This document shows, in pieces, positions 6,673 to 7,534 of a stretch of DNA of 7,534 nt (its first letter is position 1; each line of letters opens with the position of its first letter). A program made the translations under genes and the position numbers. The DNA is taken from assembly GCA_013152695.1 (NCBI GenBank), contig JAADFV010000096.1:1-7534 (forward strand). Direction: 5' to 3'. The notes under the pieces are model-generated. The model was not told the origin of the DNA. It did not search any database and worked only from the letters and a program-made list of their open reading frames with translations. This DNA is from Chloroflexota bacterium (GTDB taxonomy: Bacteria; Chloroflexota; Anaerolineae; J102).

Positions 6673-7274
6673 TTCCGCCTCTTCCCCGCAGCTACTTCGC
6701 GGCCTCCGCTCCCGAAGTAGCTCCCCTCTTACTGGGCTGTTATGTGGTCAAAGACGAGGGCTCAGACCTGTTAGTAGGGCGCATTGTCGAAGTCGAGGCT
6801 TATCTGGGCCCAGAAGATGCCGCTTCTCACGCCCATCGTGGCCCCACACCCCGCAATTTAGCGATGTTCGGACACCCCGGCCACGCCTACATCTACCTGA
6901 TTTACGGCATGTATCACTGCCTAAATGTTGTCACGGGGCCGGATGGGGTCGGCCAGGCAGTGTTAATCAGGGCACTCGAGCCCGTGGAAGGTATCGAAAT
7001 CATGCAGGCACGCCGGCATCAGCAAGATCTCCGCCAGTTGACCAATGGTCCCGGAAAGCTCTGCCAGGCCTTTGCCATCGACAAACGTTTTTATGGGCAC
7101 GACCTTACGCAGGGCAAACAACTATGGCTGGCAGCCGGGGAAAAACCGCAAGAGCCCATCGGCACCAGCCCTCGCATAGGCGTGCGCGGTGACGACGAAG
7201 CACGGTCGGTGGCCTGGCGCTTCTTTCTGCAAGGCAATCCCTATGTGTCTCCGTCGCCCCGGAAGCAAAAATGA
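6669..7274 (+). CDS. mpg: 3-methyladenine DNA glycosylase (AAG/MPG family)
   Basis: 201 residues, the usual length of the bacterial family. Base-excision repair enzyme that removes alkylated and deaminated purines (3-methyladenine, hypoxanthine and similar) by cleaving the N-glycosidic bond after flipping the base. Visible hallmarks: GRIVEVEAYLGPEDAASHAHRG (37-58, quoted here only to place it), where Glu43 corresponds to catalytic Glu125 of human AAG, and Tyr45 and His54 to pocket residues Tyr127 and His136; TPRN (60-63); YIYLIYGMYHCLN (74-86), with Tyr76 and Tyr79 at the positions of human Tyr159 and of Tyr162, which intercalates into DNA, and Asn86 at Asn169; LTNGPGKLCQAF; and a PRIGV followed by WRFF near the end. 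All key residues are present. The ATG at 6669 overlaps the upstream stop as ATGA and has a strong Shine-Dalgarno; the longer TTG start at 6600 would run through the MoaD-like gene. The downstream RecD2 gene follows after nine bases. Confidence 0.95.
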   Translation: MIPPLPRSYFAASAPEVAPLLLGCYVVKDEGSDLLVGRIVEVEAYLGPEDAASHAHRGPTPRNLAMFGHPGHAYIYLIYGMYHCLNVVTGPDGVGQAVLIRALEPVEGIEIMQARRHQQDLRQLTNGPGKLCQAFAIDKRFYGHDLTQGKQLWLAAGEKPQEPIGTSPRIGVRGDDEARSVAWRFFLQGNPYVSPSPRKQK

Positions 7275-7283
7275 AATTGGATC

Positions 7284-7534
7284 ATGAACGAAACCCTCAA
7301 AGGCGTTATCGAACGCATTACTTACCATAATGACGAGACGGGATATACCGTCGCTCGCCTTCAGACCGAAGAGGGTCGATTGGTAACGGTAGTGGGGAAA
7401 ATGGTGGGGATCAATGTAGGGGCAGCCGTGGAGTTGTCCGGCGTTTGGAGCAATCATCCCCAATACGGCCCCCAGTTTAAGGCAGAATCCTTTAGAACAG
7501 CTTTGCCTGCAACGGTCGCAGGCATCGAAAAATA
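7284..7534 (+). CDS. recD2: RecD2-type (RecD/TraA) helicase, N-terminal fragment
   Basis: The first 83 complete codons of a gene that runs off the right edge; family members are roughly 700-800 residues. The visible part matches the N-terminal OB-like domain of RecD2 5'-3' DNA helicases: LKGVIERITYHNDETGYTV (5-23), VVGKMVGINVGAAVELSG (36-53), VWSNHPQYGPQF (54-65), then LPATVAGIEK, which in homologs leads to a KYLGSG/GIGP segment and helix-hairpin-helix repeats. RecD2 works without RecBC in DNA repair and replication-fork maintenance. The helicase motifs lie outside the window. ATG at 7284 is chosen because homology begins immediately. It has no convincing Shine-Dalgarno and follows the glycosylase stop by nine bases, which suggests translational coupling. 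Confidence 0.9.
   Translation, partial: MNETLKGVIERITYHNDETGYTVARLQTEEGRLVTVVGKMVGINVGAAVELSGVWSNHPQYGPQFKAESFRTALPATVAGIEK

Noticed and set aside
7271..7330. ATG overlapping the glycosylase stop (ATGA) as a start for the next gene
   Set aside because: It opens only a 19-codon frame out of register with RecD2; homology begins at ATG 7284.
7122..7463. 113-codon minus-strand open frame across the glycosylase/RecD2 junction
   Set aside because: Antisense to two clearly recognised genes; no domain seen.
1..7534. CRISPR array, insertion sequence, tRNA or attachment site
   Set aside because: No regularly spaced repeats, transposase-like frame, terminal repeats or tRNA-like clover pattern was found on reading both strands.

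Overview
The window (7,534 bases, moderately GC-rich) reads as ordinary bacterial chromosome. The very large Ig-like/alpha-2-macroglobulin protein with a glycine run before the A2M core, together with the RecD2 N-terminus and a likely leaderless promoter, resembles what I know from Chloroflexota (Anaerolineae/Caldilineae/Ktedonobacteria type). This assignment is inference from protein style; no rRNA or other marker is present.

Layout: (1) positions 2-5077, plus strand: the 3' part, which is most of the gene, of a bacterial alpha-2-macroglobulin-like protein with an intact CTEQ thioester motif. The gene runs off the left edge, so the signal peptide is not seen. (2) 5129-6010, plus strand: a 293-residue protein with the two-domain plan of the FAD subunit of xanthine/CO dehydrogenases, but with both FAD pyrophosphate-binding motifs eroded and no partner subunits beside it. 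It sits directly behind a TTGCCG-17-TATAAT promoter placed so that the transcript would start at or near its GTG codon (leaderless). (3) 6011-6384: an intergenic stretch that holds a probable 40-residue single-span membrane protein on the minus strand, overlapping divergent promoter-like elements, and two abutting palindromes. (4) 6385-7534, plus strand: a tight operon of a MoaD/ThiS-type ubiquitin-fold protein, a 3-methyladenine DNA glycosylase (AAG/MPG family), and the start of the RecD2 helicase gene, which runs off the right edge. The first two genes overlap by ATGA, and the diglycine codons of the MoaD-like gene double as the Shine-Dalgarno of the glycosylase gene.

Functionally the window joins an envelope protease-trap gene, an orphan molybdo-flavoprotein-like gene and a DNA-repair operon headed by a sulfur-carrier-like protein. 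I do not see a CRISPR array, mobile element, tRNA or rRNA. Nothing here is clearly a wholly new system. The best leads are the degenerate orphan flavoprotein-like gene, the two-residue tail after the diglycine of the MoaD-like protein and its operon with repair genes, the small membrane protein, and the abutting palindromes.
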